From the NCBI GenBank assembly GCA_045540275.1, contig JAZQGX010000204.1, forward strand, positions 1 through 35,795: a stretch of DNA of 35,795 bases, written 5' to 3'. Below the pieces are notes generated by a model. That model ran no database searches. It was not told where the DNA came from and was given only the letters and a program-made list of their open reading frames with translations. Below, piece by piece: positions 1 to 8,448 of the stretch (its first letter is position 1; the number at the start of each line of letters is the position of its first letter). Made by a program: the position numbers and the translations under genes. This DNA is from RGIG8368 sp045540275 (GTDB lineage: Bacteria > Verrucomicrobiota > Kiritimatiellia > RFP12 > UBA1067).

Positions 1-60
1 ATATTCTATCCTTGAAATTAATGGTCAATCCATTTTAATAATGTAGGTACTAAAAATTAT

Positions 61-112
61 GAGCCCATGTTCACGTAAAGCCCGTGAATATGGGCTCAAA
101 TTGCTTTTTTTT
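61..112. terminator. Strong, probably bidirectional intrinsic terminator
   Basis: Arms GAGCCCATGTTCACG (61-75) and CGTGAATATGGGCTC (83-97) pair over 15 bp with one G-U wobble around a 7-nt loop. On the plus strand the hairpin is followed by AAATTGC and eight T (105-112). On the minus strand it is followed by ATAATTTTTAG, so it can also end the gyrB-to-tsaC unit arriving from the right. Any plus-strand gene it serves lies outside the window. Confidence 0.88.
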
Positions 113-325
113 GAAAACCTAAGTGGAAAAGTCGGGTTATATCATGTTTGCGTCAATAATCATAGGGGGTGAAATTTTTTTTGCTTTGGCGCTCGTCCGC
201 TAACTGTTCAAATGGGGTAAACATTGCGGTCCAACTGCCAAACTGTAAAACTGTCACAACTTCCCCAACTTAAACAAAGTTTGCAAGTAGAGTCAGTTTG
301 ACAGTTTGCGAGTTTGACAAAGCGA
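113..325. other. Non-coding gap between terminator and tsaC
   Basis: No credible open reading frame or RNA gene was seen here. The stretch is A+T-rich compared with the coding regions. It holds a run of eight T at about 174-181 and the imperfect inverted repeat listed separately (238-309). It is probably the 3' untranslated part of the tsaC unit plus the terminator region. Confidence 0.5.
238..309. repeat. Imperfect inverted repeat downstream of tsaC
   Basis: CCAAACTGTAAAACTGTC (238-255) is nearly the reverse complement of GTCAGTTTGACAGTTTGC (292-309), about 15-16 of 18 positions, with a 36-nt spacer. Each arm itself carries two copies of an AACTG/CAGTT unit. It lies 17 bases past the tsaC stop and could form a long hairpin in that mRNA. 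No function can be assigned. Confidence 0.5.
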
Positions 326-916
326 CTATTGCCGACTTATATCAAAATTGGCGTCTATAGCTCCGGCCCGCAACAATTTCATACAACCGTCGCGGTCAAC
401 GGAAATTACCGTTGAAGCGATGCCTCCCGGCGAAACCCCATCATCGACCAGAGCATCGGCGCTCAATCCAACCGCATTCAACGCCCCAAGCGCATCCACC
501 GCTGGCATTCGTCCCGAAAGATTCGCGCTGGTCACTCGCAAAACTCCGCCGCACCGTTTCAGCAACTGAACCGTCCATGCATGTGCCGGCACGCGTAACC
601 CTTCCGTCGTTCCGGCTGCATTATTCAACACAAGCGTTAACGCTCCTGGCCAAAAACGCCCCGCCAGTTCCCTTGCCTGCGCCGGCATATCAGCACCTAA
701 AAAGGCTTCCACCGCTTCTTCATCTGCCGCAAGAAGCGCTATCGGCTTTGCCTCGTCACGGCCTTTTATTGTATACAGCCGTTCTACCGCCCGAGGAAAA
801 TCAGGATGCGCCGCCAGCCCGTAAACCGTATCCGTCGGTATCACCGCAACTCCCCCGGCAAGCAAAATACGAGCAACCGTTTCAATCCCGGCACTGTCGC
901 AAATTACTTTTTCCAT
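326..916 (-). CDS. tsaC: L-threonylcarbamoyladenylate synthase, TsaC/Sua5/YrdC family
   Basis: The 196-residue protein is a single YrdC-type domain that makes threonylcarbamoyl-AMP from threonine, bicarbonate and ATP, the first step of the t6A37 modification of ANN-decoding tRNAs. Family motifs are PTDTVYGLAA at residues 27-36, KGRDEAKP at 51-58, WPGALTLVL at 89-97 and TSANLSG at 129-135. It lacks the extra C-terminal Sua5 domain, so it is the short TsaC form. The ATG at 916 is preceded by AGGAAGGG with good spacing and lies inside the end of the upstream membrane-protein gene (35-bp overlap), so translation is probably coupled. It is the last gene of the gyrB-led unit and is followed by the terminator at 61-112. 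The other t6A genes (tsaB, tsaD, tsaE) are not in the window. Confidence 0.93.
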   Translation of the reverse strand: MEKVICDSAGIETVARILLAGGVAVIPTDTVYGLAAHPDFPRAVERLYTIKGRDEAKPIALLAADEEAVEAFLGADMPAQARELAGRFWPGALTLVLNNAAGTTEGLRVPAHAWTVQLLKRCGGVLRVTSANLSGRMPAVDALGALNAVGLSADALVDDGVSPGGIASTVISVDRDGCMKLLRAGAIDANFDISRQ

Positions 917-2438
917 CGCTTAGCCCTTCCTGCTTCCTGACGCCTCCGGCACCGATACCGAACAATACTCCTTTTTTGGCATAACGATACCGCCCGGAGA
1001 GAAACACGCCGTCATCCGGAGTATATCCCTTTACCGGCGATACCAGATACACATTCCTGTATCGCTGCAAAAGCCGATCTAGTCCCTCTCCATTGTGATA
1101 TTCGTACACAGGTATGATTTTACAACTCCGCGGAAATTTCCCCAAAGCGGCAGCGGCCTGCAGCAATCCAGAAACCGTCGTATCCGCAATCACCACATCT
1201 CCGTCCGCTACCGTCTTTGCCGCGCTCAAGACAAAGCGCTCCGCCGAATCCTCTCCCACCTTCCACGGCAAAATCCAATATGCGGTCTCGTTTCTAAAAG
1301 GGAGCTCTCTTGCCCGTTGCACCTTGAACGCACCTAATTGCAACGCCTGCGCCGCAATCATGGGCACAAAGACCGACGTAAATGCTCCCAACGCAAGCAA
1401 TTGGATCGATTTCCACGCATTGATTTGCGCACGGGCAAATCCCAATCCGGCGAAGAAAGCGGCAAGATACAATGTAGGAAGAACAAATGTCGCCTGATCC
1501 GGCACGAAGTATCTGATCCAAAAGACGAAATGCAAAATCAGCAATGCCAAAACCGAGTAGGCGAAGAACCTTGAACCGGGCTTTGATGCGCATTTCCCAG
1601 TGCGGCGGGCAAAACATCCCAACCAAAGCGGATTGGCAAAACTGATTGCGGCCAATGCCATATTTGCGAGAAAAATCTTCATATTTGCCGGTGCAAGCGA
1701 CAACACACGCGCTTCATATCCGTTGCCGAAAAGGAGACTGCGCAAAGTATCGGAAAACGACGCCCCGGCGCTAAGGCTCTTAAAGGCGAGCGACAAGATC
1801 GGCGATGCGCCGATCAGCCAAAACGCCATCCCCGCCCCGAGTGTGCCCAAGGCCAAAACCGGCGCCCTTCTTCTGCATTCGGTCACCGCAACGACACCGG
1901 CCAACACCGCCAAATCAATCAGCGCAAAATTGTGGATACCGAAATGCAAACCGTTGACCAGAAAAAGCGCAACTCCCGCAAGAGACGAACGCCGTCCGTT
2001 CTCAAGATAAAGCAGCAGCAATAAAAGTTCTGCCCCCATCGCCGCCAACGACCAGGTATAAACCTCGGCGACCGACGACAACCACCACATCATGTGACTG
2101 AGACCAACCGGGATCACAGCCAGAAACGATGCCAAAGACGACGAGGTGAAACGTTTGACAAGCGTAAAAAGCAATCCCAGCGAGAGCGCGGCTCCAATTC
2201 CGCTGAACGAGGATATAGCCCACAGTTTCAGCGACGGGGGGAAACAGGCGCTCCATGCGTTTGCCGCACAAATATAAATTGGGTGTGCTCTTGCCAGCCC
2301 TGTAAATCCAGCAATGTCGCCGGTTAAAACCCGCGCCTGATATTCACCGCTGTCCTGCCAGCTCAAACCGCGTTGCGCCAGCGACATGTACATAATCGCA
2401 AAAGCGGCGAATATCAATAACGGAGTGTACTTTTTCAT
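882..2438 (-). CDS. Polytopic membrane protein of DUF2723 / GT117-like type
   Basis: The 518-residue protein has an N-terminal membrane anchor followed by many hydrophobic segments (at least nine by eye) and a soluble C-terminal part of about 130 residues. The first external loop carries WQDSGEY (27-33) and HP at 52-53. This resembles the DSGE...HP signature of the DUF2723/GT117 (TMEM260-like) family of lipid-linked-sugar-dependent glycosyltransferases in the GT-C fold, where the acidic residue of the loop is thought to be catalytic. The assignment rests on topology and this motif, not on an alignment. Its ATG overlaps the stop of the upstream six-helix membrane protein by 4 bp (ATGA) and its 3' end overlaps tsaC, so the three are probably co-translated. 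Possible role: protein or cell-surface glycosylation. Confidence is high for a membrane protein and moderate for the family. Confidence 0.72.
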   Translation of the reverse strand: MKKYTPLLIFAAFAIMYMSLAQRGLSWQDSGEYQARVLTGDIAGFTGLARAHPIYICAANAWSACFPPSLKLWAISSFSGIGAALSLGLLFTLVKRFTSSSLASFLAVIPVGLSHMMWWLSSVAEVYTWSLAAMGAELLLLLLYLENGRRSSLAGVALFLVNGLHFGIHNFALIDLAVLAGVVAVTECRRRAPVLALGTLGAGMAFWLIGASPILSLAFKSLSAGASFSDTLRSLLFGNGYEARVLSLAPANMKIFLANMALAAISFANPLWLGCFARRTGKCASKPGSRFFAYSVLALLILHFVFWIRYFVPDQATFVLPTLYLAAFFAGLGFARAQINAWKSIQLLALGAFTSVFVPMIAAQALQLGAFKVQRARELPFRNETAYWILPWKVGEDSAERFVLSAAKTVADGDVVIADTTVSGLLQAAAALGKFPRSCKIIPVYEYHNGEGLDRLLQRYRNVYLVSPVKGYTPDDGVFLSGRYRYAKKGVLFGIGAGGVRKQEGLSDGKSNLRQCRD

Positions 2439-3169
2439 TCGGCAAGATGCCCGGCGCTCTTATCGACAAAAATGAAATAGGCCTGGCACAGCGCCAATAT
2501 CACCAGCAAAGGCAGAATTACCTCCAGCCCCTCCTCAAGCAGACTGAAAAGCGAGCGCACGGGATCGGAGAGCTGAACATGCAACTTCTTGCGGAATATT
2601 GAGGGCAAGCGGTCGAAGAACTGTATAAGAACGGTGGTACCACCCAAGAACGCAATCGACCAACACACCGGCTGCCGTTTGAAAAAACCCTTGAACAGCG
2701 GCTTGGCGAAGGCGAGCAAGGTCGTCGCGCACACAGCAATAACCACTATGAAGGTAAACAGCACTATCAGCCTGTCCGGGAGCGGATTGACCGGATTGGT
2801 GAGAAAACGCATTTTAAACGGCGTGCCGGTGGTTGCACCAGGCAGATTGGACACCTTCACCATCGCTTTGTGCCAATCCAGCTGCCTGGCTACCGCGATA
2901 AAGGTTATCAGCGAAAAATCAATCTGCCAAAACACGCGGCGTCTGCCTGGTGCCATCGGCGGAATCAGCCAGATGCACAGCAGCTGCAGAAAGAAGAAAC
3001 CCAAGGTCGCACTTTCCACAAACGACATACCGTCATTGTCAATAAACCGGACAATCCACTCCTTGGGGCAAGGATACCAAATTCCCCAAACGGCAAAAAT
3101 AAGCGCCAGCGCAAAGCAGAACAGAATTGGAGCCGCCAGATAAGAATTACGCGATTTTAAAAAGTCCAT
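2435..3169 (-). CDS. Hypothetical membrane protein, about six helices
   Basis: I do not recognise this 244-residue protein. It has hydrophobic segments near residues 12-30, 52-70, 82-97 (weak), 133-156, 165-180 and 212-235, with a basic N-terminus (MDFLKSR), which suggests the N-terminus is in the cytoplasm. The stretch with DNDG...VESAT at the end of the first loop is the most polar, motif-like part. It begins 11 bases after the aminotransferase stop and shares an ATGA overlap with the GT117-like gene, so the two membrane proteins are likely made together and may form one complex. No catalytic signature was seen. Confidence 0.7.
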   Translation of the reverse strand: MDFLKSRNSYLAAPILFCFALALIFAVWGIWYPCPKEWIVRFIDNDGMSFVESATLGFFFLQLLCIWLIPPMAPGRRRVFWQIDFSLITFIAVARQLDWHKAMVKVSNLPGATTGTPFKMRFLTNPVNPLPDRLIVLFTFIVVIAVCATTLLAFAKPLFKGFFKRQPVCWSIAFLGGTTVLIQFFDRLPSIFRKKLHVQLSDPVRSLFSLLEEGLEVILPLLVILALCQAYFIFVDKSAGHLAE

Positions 3170-3180
3170 TCTCCGTCTCC

Positions 3181-4377
3181 CTATTTTTTAAACGCTTCTA
3201 CCGCTTTGCGAAAACCTTCCGCCGACCGGCGAATCGCGTCTTCGTCGATTGTGCTGAAACTCAAGCGCATATACCCCGGACATCCAAATGCGCTGCCGGG
3301 CACCGCCAGAATGTTGAACTCGGAAAGCAAGGCGACAAATGCCTTGTCATCGCCGCCGGGCACCGCCGGAAAGAAATAAAAAGTTCCCCGGGGCATCACA
3401 TACTCAATTCCCGCAGCGGTCAGAACCTCTGCCAACGCATTGCGGCGCGAGGCATAAACATCGGTATTAATGCTCTCTGAGAGCATGGCCGCCGCCAGAC
3501 GCTGTCCGATTACCGGGGCATTGACGCTGCCCAGGGTGCGAACGGTCAAAGTCACTGCATTGGCCAACAGTCCGCCCTCCGGCATCTGAGGATTAATGCA
3601 AATGTAACCGACTCGCTCGCCGGCCATCGACAAGGTTTTCGAAAACGATCCGAGCACCAGCGCCCATTTGGTCAGCGGCAGAATCGGAGGAACTTCAACC
3701 CCGTCGTACACCACTGTACGGTACGGTTCGTCGCTGAGTAGGAAAACAGGACGCTCGCGATTTTCGTTGACTTGCTCGACCAACTCGGCGAGACGCTTCA
3801 ACGTCTCGGAAGAATAGACGCATCCCGATGGATTATTTGGCGTATTGATCAGGATCACCCGGGTCTTTTCAGTGATGCTGCTCACTATCGCATCGATATC
3901 AGGCTGAAATTCGGGCGCAATCGACGGCACCGATTTCAACACGCCGCCAAAATGTCCGCAGTATGCCCCGTACTCAACGAAATAGGGAGAGGGGCAGATA
4001 ATCTCATCGCCCGGTTCGAGGACCGCACGGAAAAATGCCGTCAACGCCCCGGCGGCACCGACGGTGCACACGACATTGGCGGCGGAGACTTCGCATTGCT
4101 GCTGTCTGGAGATAAATGCGGCGAGCTTTTCGCGAACCTCGGGCAGCCCGGCATTGGGGCAATAGCCCAGTCCCAACGGCTTTGACACCTTGTCCGCAAG
4201 AGCAATCATTTCCTCGCGAATGCATGACGGTGGCGGCAAATCGGGATTACCCAGGCTGAAATCGAACACATTTTCCGCACCGTGAATCTTGCGCAGTTCA
4301 ATGCCCTTCTCAAACATTTTCCGGATCATTGAAGCACCGGCCATCTGCTTTTGAATCGAGTCGCTAAGTATTTTCAT
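3181..4377 (-). CDS. PLP-dependent class I/II aminotransferase (aspartate/aromatic type)
   Basis: This 398-residue fold-type I aminotransferase transfers amino groups between an amino acid and a 2-oxo acid. Visible signatures are SLGNPDLPPP (41-50), NTPNNPSG (178-185), SDEPYR (215-220), the PLP-binding lysine in SFSKTLSMAGERVGY (K247) and the substrate-carboxylate arginine in GYMRLSFS near the C-terminus. Length is normal for the family. Substrate specificity cannot be read from sequence. However, the start codon overlaps the stop of a TrpR-type repressor by 4 bp (ATGA), which makes an aromatic or tryptophan-related substrate attractive as an inference. It is the fourth gene of the gyrB-led unit. 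Confidence 0.9.
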   Translation of the reverse strand: MKILSDSIQKQMAGASMIRKMFEKGIELRKIHGAENVFDFSLGNPDLPPPSCIREEMIALADKVSKPLGLGYCPNAGLPEVREKLAAFISRQQQCEVSAANVVCTVGAAGALTAFFRAVLEPGDEIICPSPYFVEYGAYCGHFGGVLKSVPSIAPEFQPDIDAIVSSITEKTRVILINTPNNPSGCVYSSETLKRLAELVEQVNENRERPVFLLSDEPYRTVVYDGVEVPPILPLTKWALVLGSFSKTLSMAGERVGYICINPQMPEGGLLANAVTLTVRTLGSVNAPVIGQRLAAAMLSESINTDVYASRRNALAEVLTAAGIEYVMPRGTFYFFPAVPGGDDKAFVALLSEFNILAVPGSAFGCPGYMRLSFSTIDEDAIRRSAEGFRKAVEAFKK

Positions 4378-4703
4378 TTTGCACCGCCATTTTCCAGGAG
4401 ACCGCCGAACCTGCCCCCCAAATAACCATTCTGCTTGAGCATTTTCGAACCGCGCGTGATTTTGCAGAGGCTCATCCCCAGAACATCGGCGATGTTCCGC
4501 TGCGTTTCGCCGGAGGACAGCCGCTTAAGAACAATCCAGCGCAAGGCGATATCCCTGCGCTCCGCCACCGTAAGCAGTTCATCCAAAAAATCCGAAAGTT
4601 CGCCCTTGGCCGCGGCCGCGGCCGTTTCATCAAGCACCTCGTTCCATGCTTTCTGAACATCCGGGGCGCTTGCCGCATTTCCGCTTCTACATCTGCCCGG
4701 CAT
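4374..4703 (-). CDS. trpR: Trp repressor (TrpR) family regulator
   Basis: The 109-residue protein matches E. coli TrpR in length and layout: an N-terminal helical region, then LLTVAERRDIALR (43-55), then a helix-turn-helix at about 67-89 ending in KITRGSKMLK. Residues known to contact L-tryptophan in E. coli TrpR appear conserved: T44 (T45 here), R54 (R55), R84 (R84) and G85 (G85). The ITRGS sequence separates it from the YerC/YecD branch. TrpR normally represses tryptophan genes when tryptophan is bound. The ATG at 4703 overlaps the end of era by 17 bp; the first 18 residues are not conserved, so a later start is possible. It is translationally coupled to the aminotransferase downstream. No trp genes are in the window. 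Confidence 0.85.
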   Translation of the reverse strand: MPGRCRSGNAASAPDVQKAWNEVLDETAAAAAKGELSDFLDELLTVAERRDIALRWIVLKRLSSGETQRNIADVLGMSLCKITRGSKMLKQNGYLGGRFGGLLENGGAK

Positions 4704-5634
4704 AACCCATTTCCCGCAATAACCAGAAGTTCTTCATCCAGTCTTTCTCCACTTTGACCCAAAGGTCCAGCGATACTTTCACGTCGAATATCTTCGACAG
4801 CTCTGGCTCCGCATCGAGACGTACCGCCCGGATTGTCCGCGCCTTTTTTCCGATAACAATGAACTTCTGCGAAGGCCGATTTACAAACACCGTAACCCCG
4901 ACCTCCCATTTACCGGGCATTTCCTTGATGTGGTCAACGCGAATTCCAAGCTCATGAGGGACCTCCTCGGTCACCCGCGAGAGAAATTTTTCTCGAATCA
5001 CATCGGCAATAGCCAACTTTCTGGGATAGTCGGTTACAATATCCTCCGGGAAAAGATAATCGTCCGCAGGGCTTGCCAATGAAAAGAGCCGCTCCAAAAG
5101 CGCATCGCACCCACACTGCGAAACCGCGGAGGCTTCCACCCAGACCACCTCCTTGCGCCGCTGCTTCTCTTCCTGGATTTTCTCCCACAATTCGCGAAAC
5201 GCCTTTACCGTGTCGGCATCACCAAGCGGATTGTCGGGATTGAGTCGGAAGCGGTCTGATTTATTCAGAACAAAAACCACCGGCCCGTCCTCGAAGATGA
5301 CCCGACGCATCCAGCCGTCATCCTCAAGATGCGGGGTGCGCGAGGCATCGAAAACTACGCACAGAACATCCGTCCCCGCCGAAGCGGCGCGCGCCATGCG
5401 GTTCATCAGAGTCCCCAGCGTGCTCTCCGATTTGTGAAGACCTGGGGTGTCACGGAACACCAGCTGCCCGCGCTCTTCGGTCAGGATCGCACGGATCGTG
5501 TTGCGTGTAGTCTGTTGCACCGGACTTACAATACTGATCTTCTCGCCGACCATACGGTTGATCAGCGAAGACTTCCCCGCGTTGGTGCGTCCGACAATGC
5601 CAACTACGGCACATTTGACTTTTGGCTGATTCAT
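4687..5634 (-). CDS. era: GTPase Era, 16S rRNA maturation factor
   Basis: Era binds the 3' end of 16S rRNA and acts in 30S subunit assembly. The 315-residue protein shows the G1 motif GRTNAGKS (15-22), the switch-region RNTI, G3 DTPG (62-65), G4 NKSD (124-127) and a G5-like EASA. A C-terminal KH domain at about 225-300 includes KFIVIGKKARTIRAV and LDLWVKVEKDW. The length is slightly above the usual 300 residues. It starts 12 bases after the gyrB stop and its last 17 bases overlap the trpR start, so it is an internal operon gene. Confidence 0.97.
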   Translation of the reverse strand: MNQPKVKCAVVGIVGRTNAGKSSLINRMVGEKISIVSPVQQTTRNTIRAILTEERGQLVFRDTPGLHKSESTLGTLMNRMARAASAGTDVLCVVFDASRTPHLEDDGWMRRVIFEDGPVVFVLNKSDRFRLNPDNPLGDADTVKAFRELWEKIQEEKQRRKEVVWVEASAVSQCGCDALLERLFSLASPADDYLFPEDIVTDYPRKLAIADVIREKFLSRVTEEVPHELGIRVDHIKEMPGKWEVGVTVFVNRPSQKFIVIGKKARTIRAVRLDAEPELSKIFDVKVSLDLWVKVEKDWMKNFWLLREMGYAGQM

Positions 5635-5646
5635 ATTTGGGAAAAA

Positions 5647-8124
5647 TCAGATATCGAGGTTGGTGACATTAAGCGCATTGTCTTCAATGAAGCGACGGCG
5701 CGGTTCGACTTCATCGCCCATCAGCAATGTGAAAACGGCATCGGCGCGAACCGCATCATCCATTTTCACGCGGAGCAGGCGTCGCTTGGCCGGATCCATG
5801 GTCGTATCGAAAAGCTGATCGGAGTCCATTTCACCGAGACCTTTGTAGCGTTGGATGGTCAAGCCGCGGCGGCCGCGTTCGCGAACCGTATTGAGCAGAG
5901 CGACGAGCGAAGAGACGGGAACTGCATCGCCGTCCTCCTGTATCGCCCCGACATTCTCGCCTCCGCCCAGATAGTCACTGATGCCAAATCCCATGCCGGC
6001 CAGCGAATCGAACTGTTTCTTGAGCAGACCGGTGCGGAACATCTCAAGCCAGCGGAACGGCATTTGCTGCGTGGGATGGAACACCTGCTCAAGCGTCGAC
6101 GGAAGATCGATTTTTTCGCCGATCGTCTCCTCCGCCGCGGCAACAATCGCTGCCAATTCCGCCTCATCCATCGCCCATGAAATCTTCGCGTCGGAACCGG
6201 AACCGGTCACGCACATGAAACGGGCGAACGCTCCGGTCTCGGGGTGGCAATGCTTCAGCAGTTCGCCGACATCGATACCGCGGCGGGTAAGCGGCGCGAG
6301 GGTCGACTCGATTTCCACCAGCAGCGACAGCATCGACCGGAGCTGATCGCCGGTCATTTCACCGGATTGCGACTTGAAGACCATGTCGTCCGTTCCCAGA
6401 TAGAGCAGCTTCTCGGTGAGCTGTTCGTCGGAATCGATGTATTCCGAACGTTTCTTGCGGGTGATCTTGTACAACGGGGGCTGAGCGAGATACACATATC
6501 CGTGTTTGATCAGTTCGGGCATCTGCCGGAAAAAGAAGGTCAACAGAAGCGTTCTGATATGTGCTCCGTCCACGTCAGCATCGGTCATGATGATGACTTT
6601 ATGGTAGCGCGCCTTGGCGATATCGAAGTCGTCCTTGCCAAAACCGGCGCCGATTGCCGTAATCAACGAACGGATTTCGGCATTGTTCATCATCCGATCG
6701 ACCCGGGCCTTCTCAACATTGAGCACCTTGCCGCGCAACGGAAGAATCGCCTGCGTGTGGCGGTCGCGACCCTTTTTCGCCGAACCGCCTGCGGAATCAC
6801 CCTCGACCAAATAAAGTTCGCATACCGCCGGATCGCGCGAGGTGCAATCGGCCAGCTTACCGGGCAGCGCGAACGAGTCGAGCGCCCCCTTGCGGCGGGT
6901 GAGGTCGCGGGCCTTGCGGGCGGCGACGCGGGCGCGCGAGGCGAGGACCGCCTTGTTGACGATGATTTTCGCCTCCGACGGATGCTCGGCGAAGTAGGTG
7001 GAGAGTTTTTCGCCGACAATGTTTCCGACGATGCCCTCGACTTCCCCGTTTCCGAGCTTGGTCTTGGTCTGACCTTCAAACTGAGGCTGGGGAACCTTGA
7101 CGGAAACCACCACGGTCAGACCTTCGCGGATGTCGTCGGCCTCAAGAGCAGGGTCAGACGGCTTGAGCATCTTGTTGTCTGCGACATATTTGTTGACGGT
7201 ACGCGTCAACGCGGCGCGAAAACCGGAAAGATGGGTGCCGCCTTCAATCGTGTTGATGTTGTTGCAGTAGCTCAGCTCGGTGGTGTTGTAGGCTTCGGTA
7301 TACTGAAGCGCAACTTCACACTCAATGATGTCCTTGCTTCCCGAAACGTAAATAACCTCGCGGTTGAGCGGCTTCTTGTTCTGATTCAAGAACGAGATGT
7401 ACTCAACAATCCCCCCTTGATAGCAATAGGTTTCGTCGCGCCCAGCCTCGGTCTCCGAGTCGCGGAAGCGAATGGAAACCCCGCGGTTCAGGAATGCCAG
7501 TTCGCGGAAACGTTTGGCGAGAATTTCCCACTTGAAAGCGCGACAGGAGAAAATCGAATGATCGGGGAAAAACGTTACAGAAGTTCCAGTATCGTTCGCT
7601 TCGCCGATAACCTCGAGGGGAGAGGCGACCAGACCGCGTTCAAAACGCTGACGGTGGAGTTTGCCGTCACGGCGAACCTCTACGATCATCCAGTCGGACA
7701 GCGCATTTACGCACGAGACGCCGACGCCGTGCAAACCGCCGGAGACCTTGTAGTTTGAGCCGTCGAACTTGCCGCCGGCGTGCAAGGTGGTCAGCACCAC
7801 CTCCAGTGCGGGCCGGTGACACTTCTCATGCATGTCGACCGGAATGCCGCGCCCGTTGTCGGCAACGGTGATTGAGCCGTCGGGGTGGATGGAAACTTCT
7901 ATCTGGGTGCAATAGCCAGCCAGAGCCTCGTCGATCGAATTGTCGATCACTTCGTAGACCAGATGATGGTAACCGCGTTCACCGGTATCGCCAATATACA
8001 TGGCCGGGCGTTTGCGCACGGCATCCATACCCTCAAGAACCTGGATATTGGAGGCGTTGTAGGAGCCGTTTGAGAGAGCCGCTCCGTCCGGTTTGACGCT
8101 AGTTTCGTTTGTTTCTTCAGCCAT
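5647..8124 (-). CDS. gyrB: DNA gyrase subunit B
   Basis: This is the ATPase subunit of gyrase, which introduces negative supercoils together with GyrA (not in the window). At 825 residues it is the long form. The GHKL ATPase carries YEVIDNS (catalytic E58), ADNGRGIP (88-95) and GGLHGVGVSCVNALSD (129-144). The TOPRIM domain has EGDSAGG (E441) and TDADVDG (D515, D517, D519). An insert of about 170 residues (roughly 560-735) separates the TOPRIM core from the C-terminal QRYKGLGEMD block, as in Gram-negative GyrB. The ATG at 8124 is preceded by AGAGG at 6 bases and by the promoter at 8163-8191. It heads a seven-gene unit. A second type IIA pair (parE/parC) lies elsewhere in the window. Confidence 0.98.
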   Translation of the reverse strand: MAEETNETSVKPDGAALSNGSYNASNIQVLEGMDAVRKRPAMYIGDTGERGYHHLVYEVIDNSIDEALAGYCTQIEVSIHPDGSITVADNGRGIPVDMHEKCHRPALEVVLTTLHAGGKFDGSNYKVSGGLHGVGVSCVNALSDWMIVEVRRDGKLHRQRFERGLVASPLEVIGEANDTGTSVTFFPDHSIFSCRAFKWEILAKRFRELAFLNRGVSIRFRDSETEAGRDETYCYQGGIVEYISFLNQNKKPLNREVIYVSGSKDIIECEVALQYTEAYNTTELSYCNNINTIEGGTHLSGFRAALTRTVNKYVADNKMLKPSDPALEADDIREGLTVVVSVKVPQPQFEGQTKTKLGNGEVEGIVGNIVGEKLSTYFAEHPSEAKIIVNKAVLASRARVAARKARDLTRRKGALDSFALPGKLADCTSRDPAVCELYLVEGDSAGGSAKKGRDRHTQAILPLRGKVLNVEKARVDRMMNNAEIRSLITAIGAGFGKDDFDIAKARYHKVIIMTDADVDGAHIRTLLLTFFFRQMPELIKHGYVYLAQPPLYKITRKKRSEYIDSDEQLTEKLLYLGTDDMVFKSQSGEMTGDQLRSMLSLLVEIESTLAPLTRRGIDVGELLKHCHPETGAFARFMCVTGSGSDAKISWAMDEAELAAIVAAAEETIGEKIDLPSTLEQVFHPTQQMPFRWLEMFRTGLLKKQFDSLAGMGFGISDYLGGGENVGAIQEDGDAVPVSSLVALLNTVRERGRRGLTIQRYKGLGEMDSDQLFDTTMDPAKRRLLRVKMDDAVRADAVFTLLMGDEVEPRRRFIEDNALNVTNLDI

Positions 8125-8162
8125 CTTCGACCTCTTGCTTTCAAATCAATTTCAAAATGAAA

Positions 8163-8191
8163 ATTATAGCAAAAAAACGTGACAATAACAA
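8163..8191 (-). promoter_or_regulatory. Promoter of the gyrB-era-trpR-tsaC unit
   Basis: On the minus strand TTGTTA (8186-8191) and a perfect TATAAT (8163-8168) are separated by 17 bases. TGC directly before TATAAT gives an extended -10 as well. This fits a housekeeping sigma-70-type promoter with a start near 8156, about 32 nt before the gyrB ATG. Confidence 0.85.
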
Positions 8192-8356
8192 ACATTTCAG
8201 CATTAAAAATCGCGCCGGAAAAACCATGCGTTCCGGATAGGATTACGGTGCGGATGATGAATTGGCAGTGTCATATCCCCTGCCTGTTCCCGTCCGGACA
8301 TTCCCTTGCATCCGATCATGGGCTCGAATCTTTTTATTGATATTTGAATTTTTCTA

Positions 8357-8385
8357 TTGATTTTCAAAAGAAAAAATACTATAGT
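8357..8385 (+). promoter_or_regulatory. Promoter of the surface-protein gene
   Basis: TTGATT (8357-8362) and TATAGT (8380-8385) are 17 bases apart on the plus strand, matching sigma-70 consensus at 4/6 and 5/6. The predicted start is near 8392, and AAAGG lies 6 bases upstream of the ATG at 8449. The surrounding DNA is A+T-rich. Confidence 0.7.
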
Positions 8386-8448
8386 CCAAACATACGGGTT
8401 TGTTCTTGACTTCTGTACAAGGGTTTATATCAAAACGAAAGGCTGGAA

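Larger units (their letters stand above)
8125..8448. other. Divergent intergenic region between gyrB and the surface-protein gene
   Basis: These 324 bases separate two divergently transcribed genes. The gyrB side holds a promoter (8163-8191) and a leader of about 30 nt. The plus-strand side holds a promoter (8357-8385) and a leader of about 57 nt. The middle has a small hairpin, CCGGAA (8215-8220) with TTCCGG (8231-8236). No open reading frame, tRNA or riboswitch was recognised. Confidence 0.6.

Noticed and set aside
6244..7758. Long plus-strand open frame of 504 codons antisense to gyrB
   Set aside because: It is the mirror of a certain gyrB reading frame in G+C-rich DNA, with no family signature, promoter or ribosome-binding site.
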